Assembly (NCBI GenBank): GCA_023436065.1 | Contig: JAEZKU010000011.1 | Location: forward strand, 1-64,000 | From: Bacillota bacterium | GTDB lineage: Bacteria > Bacillota > Clostridia > Lachnospirales > Lachnospiraceae | Length of the DNA: 64,000 nt | Reading direction: 5' to 3' | Program-made: the position numbers and the translations under genes | Part shown: positions 35,900 to 43,983 of the stretch, in pieces | How positions within the stretch are numbered: position 1 is the first letter of the stretch | Layout of the letters: each line of letters opens with the position of its first letter | Notes under the pieces: model-generated | The model's input: the letters and a program-made list of their open reading frames with translations, nothing else | The model's database searches: none | What the model was told of the DNA's origin: nothing

Positions 35900-37147
35900 T
35901 TAGTAAAGCGGATATTTATCCGTTAAGCTCTTCACCATTGCCATCGCCTGCGCTTTATTGGCTTCTACATCCTTCACCAGCAGATAAATTGCTTCAGCAA
36001 TCACTTCCATATCCTCGGGCTTCATACCCCTTGTAGTAACAGCTGCTGTTCCGAGACGGATACCGCTGGTTACAAAAGGTGATGCAGGATCGTTCGGAAC
36101 CGCATTCTTATTACAGGTAATATTTGCTGCATCCAGAAGCTTCTCCGTATCCTTACCTGTGACACCCATATTCTGCAGATCCACTAACATGAGATGATTG
36201 TCAGTGCCTCCGGATACAAGGTTAAAGCCTCTCTTCATCAAACCACTCGCAAGCGCCTGGGCATTCTCGATAATTCTTCCCGCATATTCCTTGAAGCTAG
36301 GGTCAAGCGCTTCCTTGAAGCATACTGCTTTTGCAGCAATCACATGCATCAACGGACCGCCCTGGATACCCGGGAATACTGCTTTATTCAGCTTATATTC
36401 CTCAGCGAACTCAGCGCTGGATAATATCATACCGCCTCTTGGACCCCTTAAGGTCTTATGAGTGGTTGTGGTTGTAACATGTGCATACGGAATCGGACTT
36501 TCATGATAGCCTCCGGCAACAAGTCCTGCGATATGAGCCATATCCACCATCAGAAATGCACCGACTTCATCCGCTATCTCCCGGAAGGTCTTAAAATCTA
36601 TCTTTCTTGCATAAGCACTGGCACCTGCTATAATCAGCTTCGGCTTTGCTTCCTTCGCTAATTTTCTCAAGTTGTCATAATCAATAAAGCCCTGATCATT
36701 GACACCGTAAGGCACGATATTAAAATAACTGCCGCTCATATTGACCGGGCTTCCGTGTGTCAGATGTCCACCATGAGCCAGGTTCATACCAAGAACAGTA
36801 TCACCCGGCTTAAGCAATGCAAAAAACACAGCCATATTTGCCTGAGCACCGGAATGGGGCTGAACATTAGCATAGGTACAGCCGAATAACTGCTTTGCTC
36901 TCTCAATCGCAAGGTTTTCAGCCAGATCAACATATTCACAGCCACCGTAATATCTCTTTCCGGGATAACCCTCCGCATATTTGTTGGTTAACTGACTGCC
37001 CATGGCTGCCATGACAGCCTTGCTGACAAAGTTCTCGGACGCAATCAGTTCAATATGGCTGTTCTGCCTGCCGATCTCCAGGGACATCGCCTCTGCCAAT
37101 TCAGGATCAAATGCTTTAACATCATCGAATGAATACATCTTCTTCAA
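35900..37147 (-). CDS. glyA: Serine hydroxymethyltransferase
   Basis: A 415-aa PLP enzyme converting serine and THF to glycine and 5,10-methylene-THF. The PLP-binding lysine lies in TTTTHKTLRGPRGG, and the N-terminal family block (NSHIELIASENFVSKAV) is intact. It feeds the C1 pool used by the MTHFR fusion and MetH elsewhere in the window. The leader holds a perfect 16-bp palindrome. It is monocistronic. SD GGAAAGGAA precedes the ATG. Confidence 0.95.
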   Translation of the reverse strand: MKKMYSFDDVKAFDPELAEAMSLEIGRQNSHIELIASENFVSKAVMAAMGSQLTNKYAEGYPGKRYYGGCEYVDLAENLAIERAKQLFGCTYANVQPHSGAQANMAVFFALLKPGDTVLGMNLAHGGHLTHGSPVNMSGSYFNIVPYGVNDQGFIDYDNLRKLAKEAKPKLIIAGASAYARKIDFKTFREIADEVGAFLMVDMAHIAGLVAGGYHESPIPYAHVTTTTTHKTLRGPRGGMILSSAEFAEEYKLNKAVFPGIQGGPLMHVIAAKAVCFKEALDPSFKEYAGRIIENAQALASGLMKRGFNLVSGGTDNHLMLVDLQNMGVTGKDTEKLLDAANITCNKNAVPNDPASPFVTSGIRLGTAAVTTRGMKPEDMEVIAEAIYLLVKDVEANKAQAMAMVKSLTDKYPLY

Positions 37148-37171
37148 TTCCTTTCCGGTTTTTCAGTACTA

Positions 37172-37187
37172 TTTGCGTATACGCAAA
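37172..37187. promoter_or_regulatory. Perfect 16-bp palindrome in glyA leader
   Basis: TTTGCGTATACGCAAA lies 25 bases upstream of the glyA start. It is perfectly self-complementary and could be an operator for a dimeric repressor (LacI- or GntR-like half-sites) or a leader hairpin. No regulator gene is next to it. No riboswitch was recognised in 37188-37395. Confidence 0.5.
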
Positions 37188-37395
37188 GCTTTCGTATAGA
37201 TATAGCTAAAATCCAACTATTTTCGTTTAGTATAGCACAATAAATTCCATTATGGAAGCGGCTTTACGCAGAATTAATCTTTTTCATTCATAACAAAATC
37301 TAATGTTTATTATTCCATCAGATTATAATACTATACTGTTCTATATCATAAGCATCGCACCGTTGGAACGTGCATCCGCCGGGCGCACGACAAAA

Positions 37396-37434
37396 GAAGC
37401 TCCTCTGGTTACCTTGTGAAACCATAGGAGCTTC
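37396..37434 (-). terminator. Terminator of the deoD-deoC-cdd operon
   Basis: GAAGCTCCT(C)TGGTT pairs with AACCA(T)AGGAGCTTC and is followed on the minus strand by TTCTTTTG. It starts 5 bases after the cdd stop. Confidence 0.85.
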
Positions 37435-37438
37435 CTAT

Positions 37439-37948
37439 CTAGTTTTGTAGATTTTCCGGTCCGAAGCTTAAGGGAAGTAATTCCTCCAGAAAGAACACAT
37501 GATAGTCATCTTCCGATCTGGCCAGGATTACCAGAAAGCTTTTTGGATCCACAAATTCTCTCATAACCTGTCGGCATACACCGCAGGGAGCGCAGAAGTC
37601 TTTGAGTACCCCATCCTTCCCTCCGACTATCGCGATTGCCGAAAACTCTGTGTCTCCTTCGCTGATTGCCTTAAAGAATGCAGTTCTTTCCGCACAATTT
37701 GTAGGAGAATAGGAGGAATTCTCTATATTACAGCCTTTATAGATCTTCTGTTGTTTTGTGAGAAGTGCCGCACCGACATAATGATGGGAATAAGGCACAT
37801 ATGCCATTTTCATGGCATCTATCGCATCCCGGATCAAAAGCTTAGCAACCGAGCGGCTTACGATCTCCTGTTTCGCAAGCACATCTCCCTTTTCTCTGAG
37901 TACAAGGCTGTTCTTTTCTTCGTTATCCTGATGTTGATTCTCCTGCAT
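37439..37948 (-). CDS. cdd: Cytidine deaminase
   Basis: A 169-aa zinc enzyme deaminating cytidine and deoxycytidine. Zinc ligands and the catalytic Glu are visible in CNIENSSYSPTNCAERTAFF and PCGVCRQ. The family is usually about 130 residues; here a 38-residue charged N-terminal extension (rich in Glu, Gln, Asn and Lys) precedes the core at RDAIDAMKMAYVPYS. AGGGAGG lies 8 bases before this start, so the extension appears to be translated. It is the last gene of a nucleoside salvage operon. Confidence 0.9.
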   Translation of the reverse strand: MQENQHQDNEEKNSLVLREKGDVLAKQEIVSRSVAKLLIRDAIDAMKMAYVPYSHHYVGAALLTKQQKIYKGCNIENSSYSPTNCAERTAFFKAISEGDTEFSAIAIVGGKDGVLKDFCAPCGVCRQVMREFVDPKSFLVILARSEDDYHVFFLEELLPLSFGPENLQN

Positions 37949-37989
37949 AACAAAACCTCCCTGTTATCTTTCATTGCTGATCACAAATA

Positions 37990-38664
37990 TTAATAACCTG
38001 ATCCTGTCTGGTTCTTAGCCAGTTTTACGATTCGGCTGGTACCAAGACGGGATGCACCTAATTCGATGAATTTCTCAGCATCATCGAAGGATGCAATTCC
38101 TCCTGCTGCCTTAATCTTAACCTCTTTACCGACATGCTTTGCAAACAGTGCAACATCGTCAAAGGTAGCACCCGATTTGGAAAATCCGGTTGAGGTCTTA
38201 ATGAAGTCGGCGCCGGCTTCGGTTACAATCTCGCACATCTTGATCTTTTCTTCGTCTGTCAGCAGACAGGTTTCAATAATAACCTTCAGAATGTGCTTAC
38301 CGCAGGCTGCCTTCAGCTGCTTAATCTCCTCCAGCAGTTCATCGTACCTTTTGTCCTTCAGCATTCCGAGATTAATTACCATATCAATCTCATCCGCACC
38401 ATTTGCGATGGCATCCTTAGTCTCGAATACCTTAACTGCAGTCGAATTGTAACCATTCGGAAAACCGATGACGGTGCAGACAGCCATCTTATCCTGAACA
38501 TATTCCTTCACCTGTTTTACATAGGACGGAGGAATGCAGACAGAAGCCACACCATAGGTTATGGCATCGTCGCATATCTCTTTGATCTCCTCCCAGGTTG
38601 CAGTCTGAGTTAATAATGTATGGTCAACCTTTTCAAATATTAACTTCTTATCCATCTCATTCAA
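37990..38664 (-). CDS. deoC: Deoxyribose-phosphate aldolase
   Basis: A 224-aa class I aldolase splitting 2-deoxyribose-5-phosphate into glyceraldehyde-3-phosphate and acetaldehyde. The Schiff-base lysine is in DFIKTSTGF and the second active-site lysine in VKIKAAGGI. The length is normal. It sits between deoD (11 bases) and cdd (41 bases), so the three form one transcript for nucleoside breakdown. Confidence 0.95.
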   Translation of the reverse strand: MNEMDKKLIFEKVDHTLLTQTATWEEIKEICDDAITYGVASVCIPPSYVKQVKEYVQDKMAVCTVIGFPNGYNSTAVKVFETKDAIANGADEIDMVINLGMLKDKRYDELLEEIKQLKAACGKHILKVIIETCLLTDEEKIKMCEIVTEAGADFIKTSTGFSKSGATFDDVALFAKHVGKEVKIKAAGGIASFDDAEKFIELGASRLGTSRIVKLAKNQTGSGY

Positions 38665-38675
38665 TCCTTTCTGAA

Positions 38676-39383
38676 TTATGCGATTTCAAGGGCGATTTCC
38701 ATCATGTCACGGAAGGTAAGCTGCCTATCCTCTGCCGATAAGGACTCCCCGGTAAATACATGATCAGAGATGGTCAAAATCGCAAGTGCTTTCTTCCCTG
38801 CTCTGGCTGCATTCATGTACAATGCTGCTGCTTCCATTTCCACACAAAGGATATTCATCTTGCGCCATAAGGAGTTGGCATCCTTATTATCATCATAAAA
38901 TGTATCTGAGGAAAGCACATTTCCGACTACCGTCTTGATGTTCATCTTTTCAGCTGCTTCCACCGCCTTGCGCATCAGCTCGAAGTCAGCAATCGGAGCA
39001 TAAGTTCCGGGCAACTGGTACTGTGCTGCAAAATTGGAGTTGGTAGACGCTCCCATACCAATCACGATATCTCTCAGTTTGATGCTCTCTGCGATACCGC
39101 CAGCTGAACCGATACGAATAATGTTGTCCACATCATAAAAATGATACAGCTCGTAAGAATAGATTCCGATAGAAGGCATACCCATGCCTCCGCCCATGAC
39201 GGAAACTCTCTTGCCGTGATACGTACCGGTATAGCCTAACATGTTTCTGACTGTATTAAAGCAAACTACATCCTCCAGATAAGTGTCCGCAATAAACTTT
39301 GCTCTGAGCGGATCCCCGGGCATAAGGACGGTCTTTGCAATTTCTCCCGCTTTTGCTCCATTATGAGGGGTTGGAATATTCAT
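38676..39383 (-). CDS. deoD: Purine-nucleoside phosphorylase
   Basis: A 235-aa hexameric-type phosphorylase splitting purine (deoxy)nucleosides with phosphate. Family blocks include MPGDPLRAKFIADTYLED, SVMGGGMGMPSIGIYSYEL and VEMEAAALY. It is first in the deoD-deoC-cdd operon, giving deoxyribose-1-phosphate; a phosphopentomutase would be needed elsewhere to feed DeoC. AGGAGG precedes the ATG. Confidence 0.95.
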   Translation of the reverse strand: MNIPTPHNGAKAGEIAKTVLMPGDPLRAKFIADTYLEDVVCFNTVRNMLGYTGTYHGKRVSVMGGGMGMPSIGIYSYELYHFYDVDNIIRIGSAGGIAESIKLRDIVIGMGASTNSNFAAQYQLPGTYAPIADFELMRKAVEAAEKMNIKTVVGNVLSSDTFYDDNKDANSLWRKMNILCVEMEAAALYMNAARAGKKALAILTISDHVFTGESLSAEDRQLTFRDMMEIALEIA

Positions 39384-39530
39384 AATATTTTCCTCCTTTA
39401 TGGTTTATGTGGTTAAATCTTACTCTTTACGTAACTTATATAGTATCATAATTTCAGAAAAATGGCAATCTCATAAGTCCTTGACAGCATATTCTTATCA
39501 TGTATCTTATAAGAGAATCTATGCAAAAAA

Positions 39531-39570
39531 ATGTTATCTCCTTATAACAAATGCTATAAGGAGATAACAT
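39531..39570 (-). terminator. Terminator overlapping the 3' end of the deacylase gene
   Basis: ATGTTATCTCCTTATA and TATAAGGAGATAACAT form a perfect 16-bp stem with an 8-base loop. One arm is the last codons (His-Val-Ile-Ser-Leu) and stop of the gene. On the minus strand TTTTTT follows. Confidence 0.85.
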
Positions 39571-40045
39571 GAATCGGATTGCCATGCTCCTTTATGATCT
39601 TTTCAAGATCCTCATAGCGCAGCATGACCGTTGCCGTATTGTCATTTGGGTGGACGCCGATTCTCTCTCTTCCTACCAGCGAGCTGTCAAACACCACCTC
39701 CACGGAAAGCTCTGTGTCATTCAGAATTCCAAGAGGGGTTACCGATCCCTTGTTCAGTTTCAGATATCTCATCAGACGTTCCTCGGAGGCGAAGCTTAAG
39801 CCGCTGGTTCCAAGCTTACTTCGAAGTTCCTTTAAATCTACCCGTTTATTCATATCCAGCGTCACCAGGAAATGTCTTTTTCCGCTCCCATCCCGTAAGA
39901 ACAGGTTCTTTACAATCCATGGATTGTCATGAAATATTTCTAAAGCCTCCATCTCACTAATCGTATAGACAGCAGGGTGTTCCAGCACCTGATAACGAAT
40001 CCCAAGCCTGTCCAGTTCCTCATAAACCTTTTTCCTTTGTTCCAT
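39554..40045 (-). CDS. YbaK/PrdX-type aminoacyl-tRNA deacylase
   Basis: A 163-aa trans-editing factor of the YbaK/ProX superfamily that probably hydrolyses mischarged tRNA (Ala-tRNA-Pro in the PrdX group). Typical parts are YTISEMEAL, KNLFLRDGSGKRHFLVTLD, LSFASEERLM and VTPLGILND. GGAG is 6 bases from the ATG at 40045, whereas the frame start at 40057 abuts AAGGG. Substrate specificity is inferred from family only. Confidence 0.85.
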   Translation of the reverse strand: MEQRKKVYEELDRLGIRYQVLEHPAVYTISEMEALEIFHDNPWIVKNLFLRDGSGKRHFLVTLDMNKRVDLKELRSKLGTSGLSFASEERLMRYLKLNKGSVTPLGILNDTELSVEVVFDSSLVGRERIGVHPNDNTATVMLRYEDLEKIIKEHGNPIHVISL

Positions 40046-40095
40046 CCTAATCTCCATCCCTTAATATTATAAGAATAAGAGGGGTCTTTACCCTT

Positions 40096-40527
40096 TTAAT
40101 TCTCAGTGATTTCCCCTGTATTTCTGCCAATCCGATACCAGCCATAGGTTACCGTATGACCAAGGTTCTCAATCGGATCGTCTATTACAACTTCGTAAAG
40201 ATGAACGATATATTCGTCCTGGGTTGCTCCCTGTCCTTCGTATACCAGATAATACTCTGCATCCGGCAGCTTATAGTAGTAATTCTCTTCCTTATCTGTC
40301 TTCTGACGAATAAAATTAGCAGCGTATTTCTCCTTCACGATATCAAGAGCCTCCATGGGAGTGTAAGGTAATTCCCTCTCCGTAATATCTGACTGCTCCT
40401 CTTCCTGCAAAGAACAACCGGGTGGTTCCTCGCCATCATACATCTGTTTTGAAGCTCCCGGAAGCTCCTCCATCCTTGGTAAGTATATGCACAACATAAT
40501 GCAAAGGCATAATACCACCGGTCTCAT
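40096..40527 (-). CDS. Hypothetical secreted or membrane-anchored protein
   Basis: A 143-aa protein with a hydrophobic N terminus (VVLCLCIMLCIYLP) and an acidic linker. The C-terminal region (PMEALDIVKEKYAANF, then DEYIVHLYEV and GWYRIGRNTGEI) is compact and resembles short secreted domains of Clostridia that I cannot name. It is 50 bases upstream of the deacylase gene on the same strand and may share its transcript. The function is unknown. Confidence 0.5.
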   Translation of the reverse strand: MRPVVLCLCIMLCIYLPRMEELPGASKQMYDGEEPPGCSLQEEEQSDITERELPYTPMEALDIVKEKYAANFIRQKTDKEENYYYKLPDAEYYLVYEGQGATQDEYIVHLYEVVIDDPIENLGHTVTYGWYRIGRNTGEITEN

Positions 40528-40624
40528 TTTTTGTCTTCTCCTTTTTATAGCATATACCCATTATACTTTAATACACCATATATTTCCATATAAGTCAAAG
40601 ACAAAATATTGACACTTGTCTGCT

Positions 40625-41830
40625 CTATCTCTTATGATCCGTCTCTTTTTTTACCAGACTCGCCCGTTGGATTGCAGTAGTTCCGTAGCGATTACGGATT
40701 CTGTCGATGGCCTGATCCAGCTTTTCCCGCTTCTCATCCGTCTCAAAGCCAAACAGATTCATCTGTCTCTCCGCATCCTCAGAGACCACCTTACTGGTCT
40801 GTATTCCAAGATTTCGAATCGGTGTCCCATCCCAGAGTTCATCGAACAGACCACAAGCAGCCTTATGAATCTCATTGGAATTATGGGTCGGGCTCAGCAG
40901 CGTTGTCTGATGGGAGCTATGACGAAATTCAAAATCCACGATGCTGACCGAAACCACATTTGCCATCATTCCGTCCCTTCGCAATCTGGCAGCCACTGTC
41001 TCAGCCAGGGATAGCAGGATCATTTTTGCAGTGGATTCCTCCTCAACATCAAAGGAAATCGTTGTTGAGTTACCATACCCCTTATTCTTAACCTCCTCCT
41101 GAGAGATGATGGAGGCATCCCTTCCATTCGCAAAGCTGTGAATCACCTCACCATGCTTCTTTAAGTGAGCCTTTAAGATCTCCACATCCGTCTTAGCAAG
41201 CTCACCTATGGTATAGATACCAAGGGTATTCAGCTTCTTTACCGTGGATTTTCCGACAAAGAAAAGTTCTCCCACGGGGAGCACCCACATTTTATCGGGA
41301 ATCTCGGAGGGATAAAGCGTGTGTACCAGATCGGGCTTCCTAAAGTCAGAGGCCATCTTGGCCAGCAGCTTATTGCAGGAGATGCCTACATTCACCGTGA
41401 AACCCAGTTCATTCTTAACTCTGTCCTTTATTTTATAAGCTGCCTCAACCGGTGGTCCAAACAAAGCAGCCATTCCGGTCATATCACAATAGGCTTCATC
41501 GATAGAGCATTTCTCCACACAGGGTGAAAAATCATTCAGAATATCGGTGAAGGCCTTGGAATATTCCTCATACATACCATGGTGCGGCGGGACAAGCACC
41601 AGATTCGGGCACTTTTTTAAGGCATCCACGATCGGCTCACCAGTCTGCACTCCATACTGCTTGGCAAGTGTTGATTTTGCCAATATGATTCCGTGTCGTT
41701 TGTTCTTATCCCCTGCGACTGCTGACGGTATCTCTCTTAAATCCAGGGTATCTCCCTGCTGCAGACGGCTGACCGCTTCCCAGCTTAAAAAAGCGGAATT
41801 GACATCCACATGAAAGATTACCTTCTCCAT
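40625..41830 (-). CDS. dinB: DNA polymerase IV (Y-family)
   Basis: A 401-aa translesion polymerase. The catalytic acidic residues lie in FHVDVNSAFLSW and CSIDEAYCDMTGM. Palm, thumb and little-finger segments are present (VGKSTVKKLNTLGIYTIGEL is the helix-hairpin-helix part). The length is normal. No beta-clamp motif was assigned at the tail. It is monocistronic with no LexA box recognised. Confidence 0.92.
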   Translation of the reverse strand: MEKVIFHVDVNSAFLSWEAVSRLQQGDTLDLREIPSAVAGDKNKRHGIILAKSTLAKQYGVQTGEPIVDALKKCPNLVLVPPHHGMYEEYSKAFTDILNDFSPCVEKCSIDEAYCDMTGMAALFGPPVEAAYKIKDRVKNELGFTVNVGISCNKLLAKMASDFRKPDLVHTLYPSEIPDKMWVLPVGELFFVGKSTVKKLNTLGIYTIGELAKTDVEILKAHLKKHGEVIHSFANGRDASIISQEEVKNKGYGNSTTISFDVEEESTAKMILLSLAETVAARLRRDGMMANVVSVSIVDFEFRHSSHQTTLLSPTHNSNEIHKAACGLFDELWDGTPIRNLGIQTSKVVSEDAERQMNLFGFETDEKREKLDQAIDRIRNRYGTTAIQRASLVKKETDHKR

Positions 41831-42068
41831 CGAATCACCCCCGTTACTGCTCCTGACTCTGTCCTTACTTATTCCTAATCATAACAAACCCGTTGTTTCC
41901 TGTAAAGAAAAGAGTTAGTCCCATCCCACTGGTATACAGACCGTACTGACCACACATAAAACAACAATATTACCGTGAATTCGATCTAAATCATCACGAA
42001 AATATCTTCCTTTACATAAATTATTATAGAAGTATATTTATATTCAGAAATACCGGGAGGTTATATTG

Positions 42069-42575
42069 ATGTTTCAATATCAAGCATCGGAATCATGCAG
42101 ACATTGTTTAGACAGCAGACTCTGCAATTATGTTCAGATACCTAGTTTACCCTTAAAGGGCCCTAAGTCTTTTGATCAGATTCTCCATTCTATTCACAAA
42201 GCGATCGAGGATGAAGCAAATGCGGCCGATTTTTACCGACATCTTTTAAAAGAAGCACCAAATAAACTCCACTGTGAGTTTATCCAGCATGCCTATGAGG
42301 ATGAGCTTGAGCACCTGCAGATTTTTTCAAAGCTATATACCTATTATACAGACTGTGAACCAAAGTACTGTGTGACACAGACCTGTTATCCGTGTTACAA
42401 GGAGGGCCTTTTAAAAGCTTTGGTCGGAGAATTGGAGACCGTTGAATTTTACCGTAATGTTCAATTATCTACGATGGACCAGGTTATCATCGACACCTTC
42501 TATATGGTCATGGTGGATGAGCAGGGGCATGCAACCATGTTCAGCACACTGTTTAATAACTGTCCGAGCAAATAA
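42069..42575 (+). CDS. Ferritin-like di-iron protein
   Basis: A 168-aa protein with a Cys-rich N terminus (CRHCLDSRLC) and a ferritin-like four-helix core. Four metal-ligand-like helices are seen: EDEANAADFYRHLL, YEDELEHLQIF, GELETVEFYRNV and VDEQGHATMF. A CVTQTCYPCYKEG segment adds three cysteines between helices 2 and 3. A role in iron or peroxide handling is inferred. The ATG at 42069 has GGGAGG at 8 bases, favoured over the TTG at 42066. Confidence 0.75.
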   Translation: MFQYQASESCRHCLDSRLCNYVQIPSLPLKGPKSFDQILHSIHKAIEDEANAADFYRHLLKEAPNKLHCEFIQHAYEDELEHLQIFSKLYTYYTDCEPKYCVTQTCYPCYKEGLLKALVGELETVEFYRNVQLSTMDQVIIDTFYMVMVDEQGHATMFSTLFNNCPSK

Positions 42576-42620
42576 CTTTACATGACTCCGTAACAATAAA
42601 TTCATGATAATAAAGAAAGG

Positions 42621-42732
42621 TGGGGATGTTTCAAAATACTTAAATAGACAGAGTAAGGATACAGCTATCCAGTGTGTTGGGGATATCTGTATCCTTACTC
42701 GTTACTACATAGGGATCTTTGAAACATCCCCA
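42621..42732. repeat. Nested 112-bp inverted-repeat element
   Basis: The outer arms TGGGGATGTTTCAAA (42621-42635) and TTTGAAACATCCCCA (42718-42732) are perfect 15-bp inverses. Inside, GAGTAAGGATACAG (42651-42664) and CTGTATCCTTACTC (42687-42700) form a second perfect 14-bp stem that extends with one mismatch. It lies between two convergent genes. It could be a bidirectional terminator, a structured RNA or a miniature element. Confidence 0.7.
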
Positions 42733-42735
42733 TCT

Positions 42736-43737
42736 TTATTCCATATCAATCGGAGGCTTCGGTGATGTTGGGGGTTTTTGTGTCTCGCTTTGCTTATTTT
42801 TCTTGTATATCCTTCTGATAACAAGGGCAATGGCAGTAAGGATGATCGCCCAGATGATCAGATACGGCAGATTAACTACAAACCACACAATGAAATCCTT
42901 CACCCCTTCACTCAGACGGTACATTGTATCACTAAAGCCGTTCTTGATCCTTGCTCCGACAGACTGCTTGATTTCAACCGCCGGAGTGAACTTCTTCACT
43001 TCCTGAATATTAAGGGTAACTGTACTGTAGTAAACCTTATTGTCATAGGTCAGAAGTGTCGTATTATAATTCTGAAGCTGATAACGGATTTCGCTTAATC
43101 TGCTTTCCAAGGTTACGATGCTTTCCAGGGAATCCGTCTTTTCCAATAATGCGAATAACCGCTCCTGCTCAATCTCAAGAGCTTTCTTACGGCTCTCGAT
43201 ATCAGCATATTCCAGAGTGACATTCTCCGTTGTTTCCTGTTTGTCAATCACGTTGGCATTCTCTTCCTCACCCACAAAGCTGACGAATTCGTCCACCTTT
43301 TCCCTCGGAATTCTTGCCGTAATACCAGCGTAGCGTGCCCCTTCGCTGTCATAATAGCTCTTGCCGCTGATTCTGGATTGCTCGACATAACCATTCAACC
43401 GATTAATCTCAGCATCCAAGTTAGTAATCAATTTGTCAAATTCCTGCGTCTCCACATCCATGTAAAAGGTACGAATGATCTTATCCTGGGTCTGCACCGC
43501 TGCTGACTCCTCCATCGTAATTGCAGACGAATTGTTCAAGGCACTCGCGGGTTTCTCCTGCTCTGTCGATGCCGCGGTATCACTCACCATGCTATCGTAC
43601 TTATACTCCGCTTCCGGTGCTATTGCACGATCCATTGTGGCTTCACTGGTGTTCTCTGCCTTCTTCGCGCAGGCTGCTGTGGAAGCTGCGAGCAACACTA
43701 CAAGTAAGAATGCAATAAAATATTTCCATCTTTTCAT
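42736..43737 (-). CDS. DUF4349 lipoprotein
   Basis: A 333-aa lipoprotein. The lipobox-like STAAC follows a hydrophobic stretch. The DUF4349 domain (about 85-310) contains a coiled coil (ADIESRKKALEIEQERLFALLEK) and ends in a membrane segment (LPYLIIWAIILTAIALVI), then a basic and Pro-rich tail. The function is unknown; it may sense or organise the envelope. It is monocistronic. Confidence 0.85.
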   Translation of the reverse strand: MKRWKYFIAFLLVVLLAASTAACAKKAENTSEATMDRAIAPEAEYKYDSMVSDTAASTEQEKPASALNNSSAITMEESAAVQTQDKIIRTFYMDVETQEFDKLITNLDAEINRLNGYVEQSRISGKSYYDSEGARYAGITARIPREKVDEFVSFVGEEENANVIDKQETTENVTLEYADIESRKKALEIEQERLFALLEKTDSLESIVTLESRLSEIRYQLQNYNTTLLTYDNKVYYSTVTLNIQEVKKFTPAVEIKQSVGARIKNGFSDTMYRLSEGVKDFIVWFVVNLPYLIIWAIILTAIALVIRRIYKKNKQSETQKPPTSPKPPIDME

Positions 43738-43910
43738 AATTTACCCTCCTCTTCATGCTATGCATTTTTATCTTTCTAATCATTAGACGTTTCCCATGTG
43801 AGTAAGGTTGCATATTTATTCTAGTATTTTTATGCCTATACTAAATTTTAATTAGATTTCTTAATTATAGCTTTTTGATTCATAGGACGAATTTACTTAT
43901 GTATCAAAAG

Positions 43911-43952
43911 AATGAGGATGTAACGGATCATCTTCTCCGTTACATCCTCATT
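43911..43952 (-). terminator. Terminator of the large nucleotidase gene
   Basis: AATGAGGATGTAACGGA and TCCGTTACATCCTCATT form a perfect 17-bp stem with an 8-base loop, followed on the minus strand by CTTTTG. Confidence 0.85.
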
Positions 43953-43983
43953 CTATCACGTTTTCTGTCTCTTCCGGTGACGA

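Noticed and set aside
37188..37395. Riboswitch before glyA
   Set aside because: No conserved core or terminator hairpin; only the 16-bp palindrome stands out.
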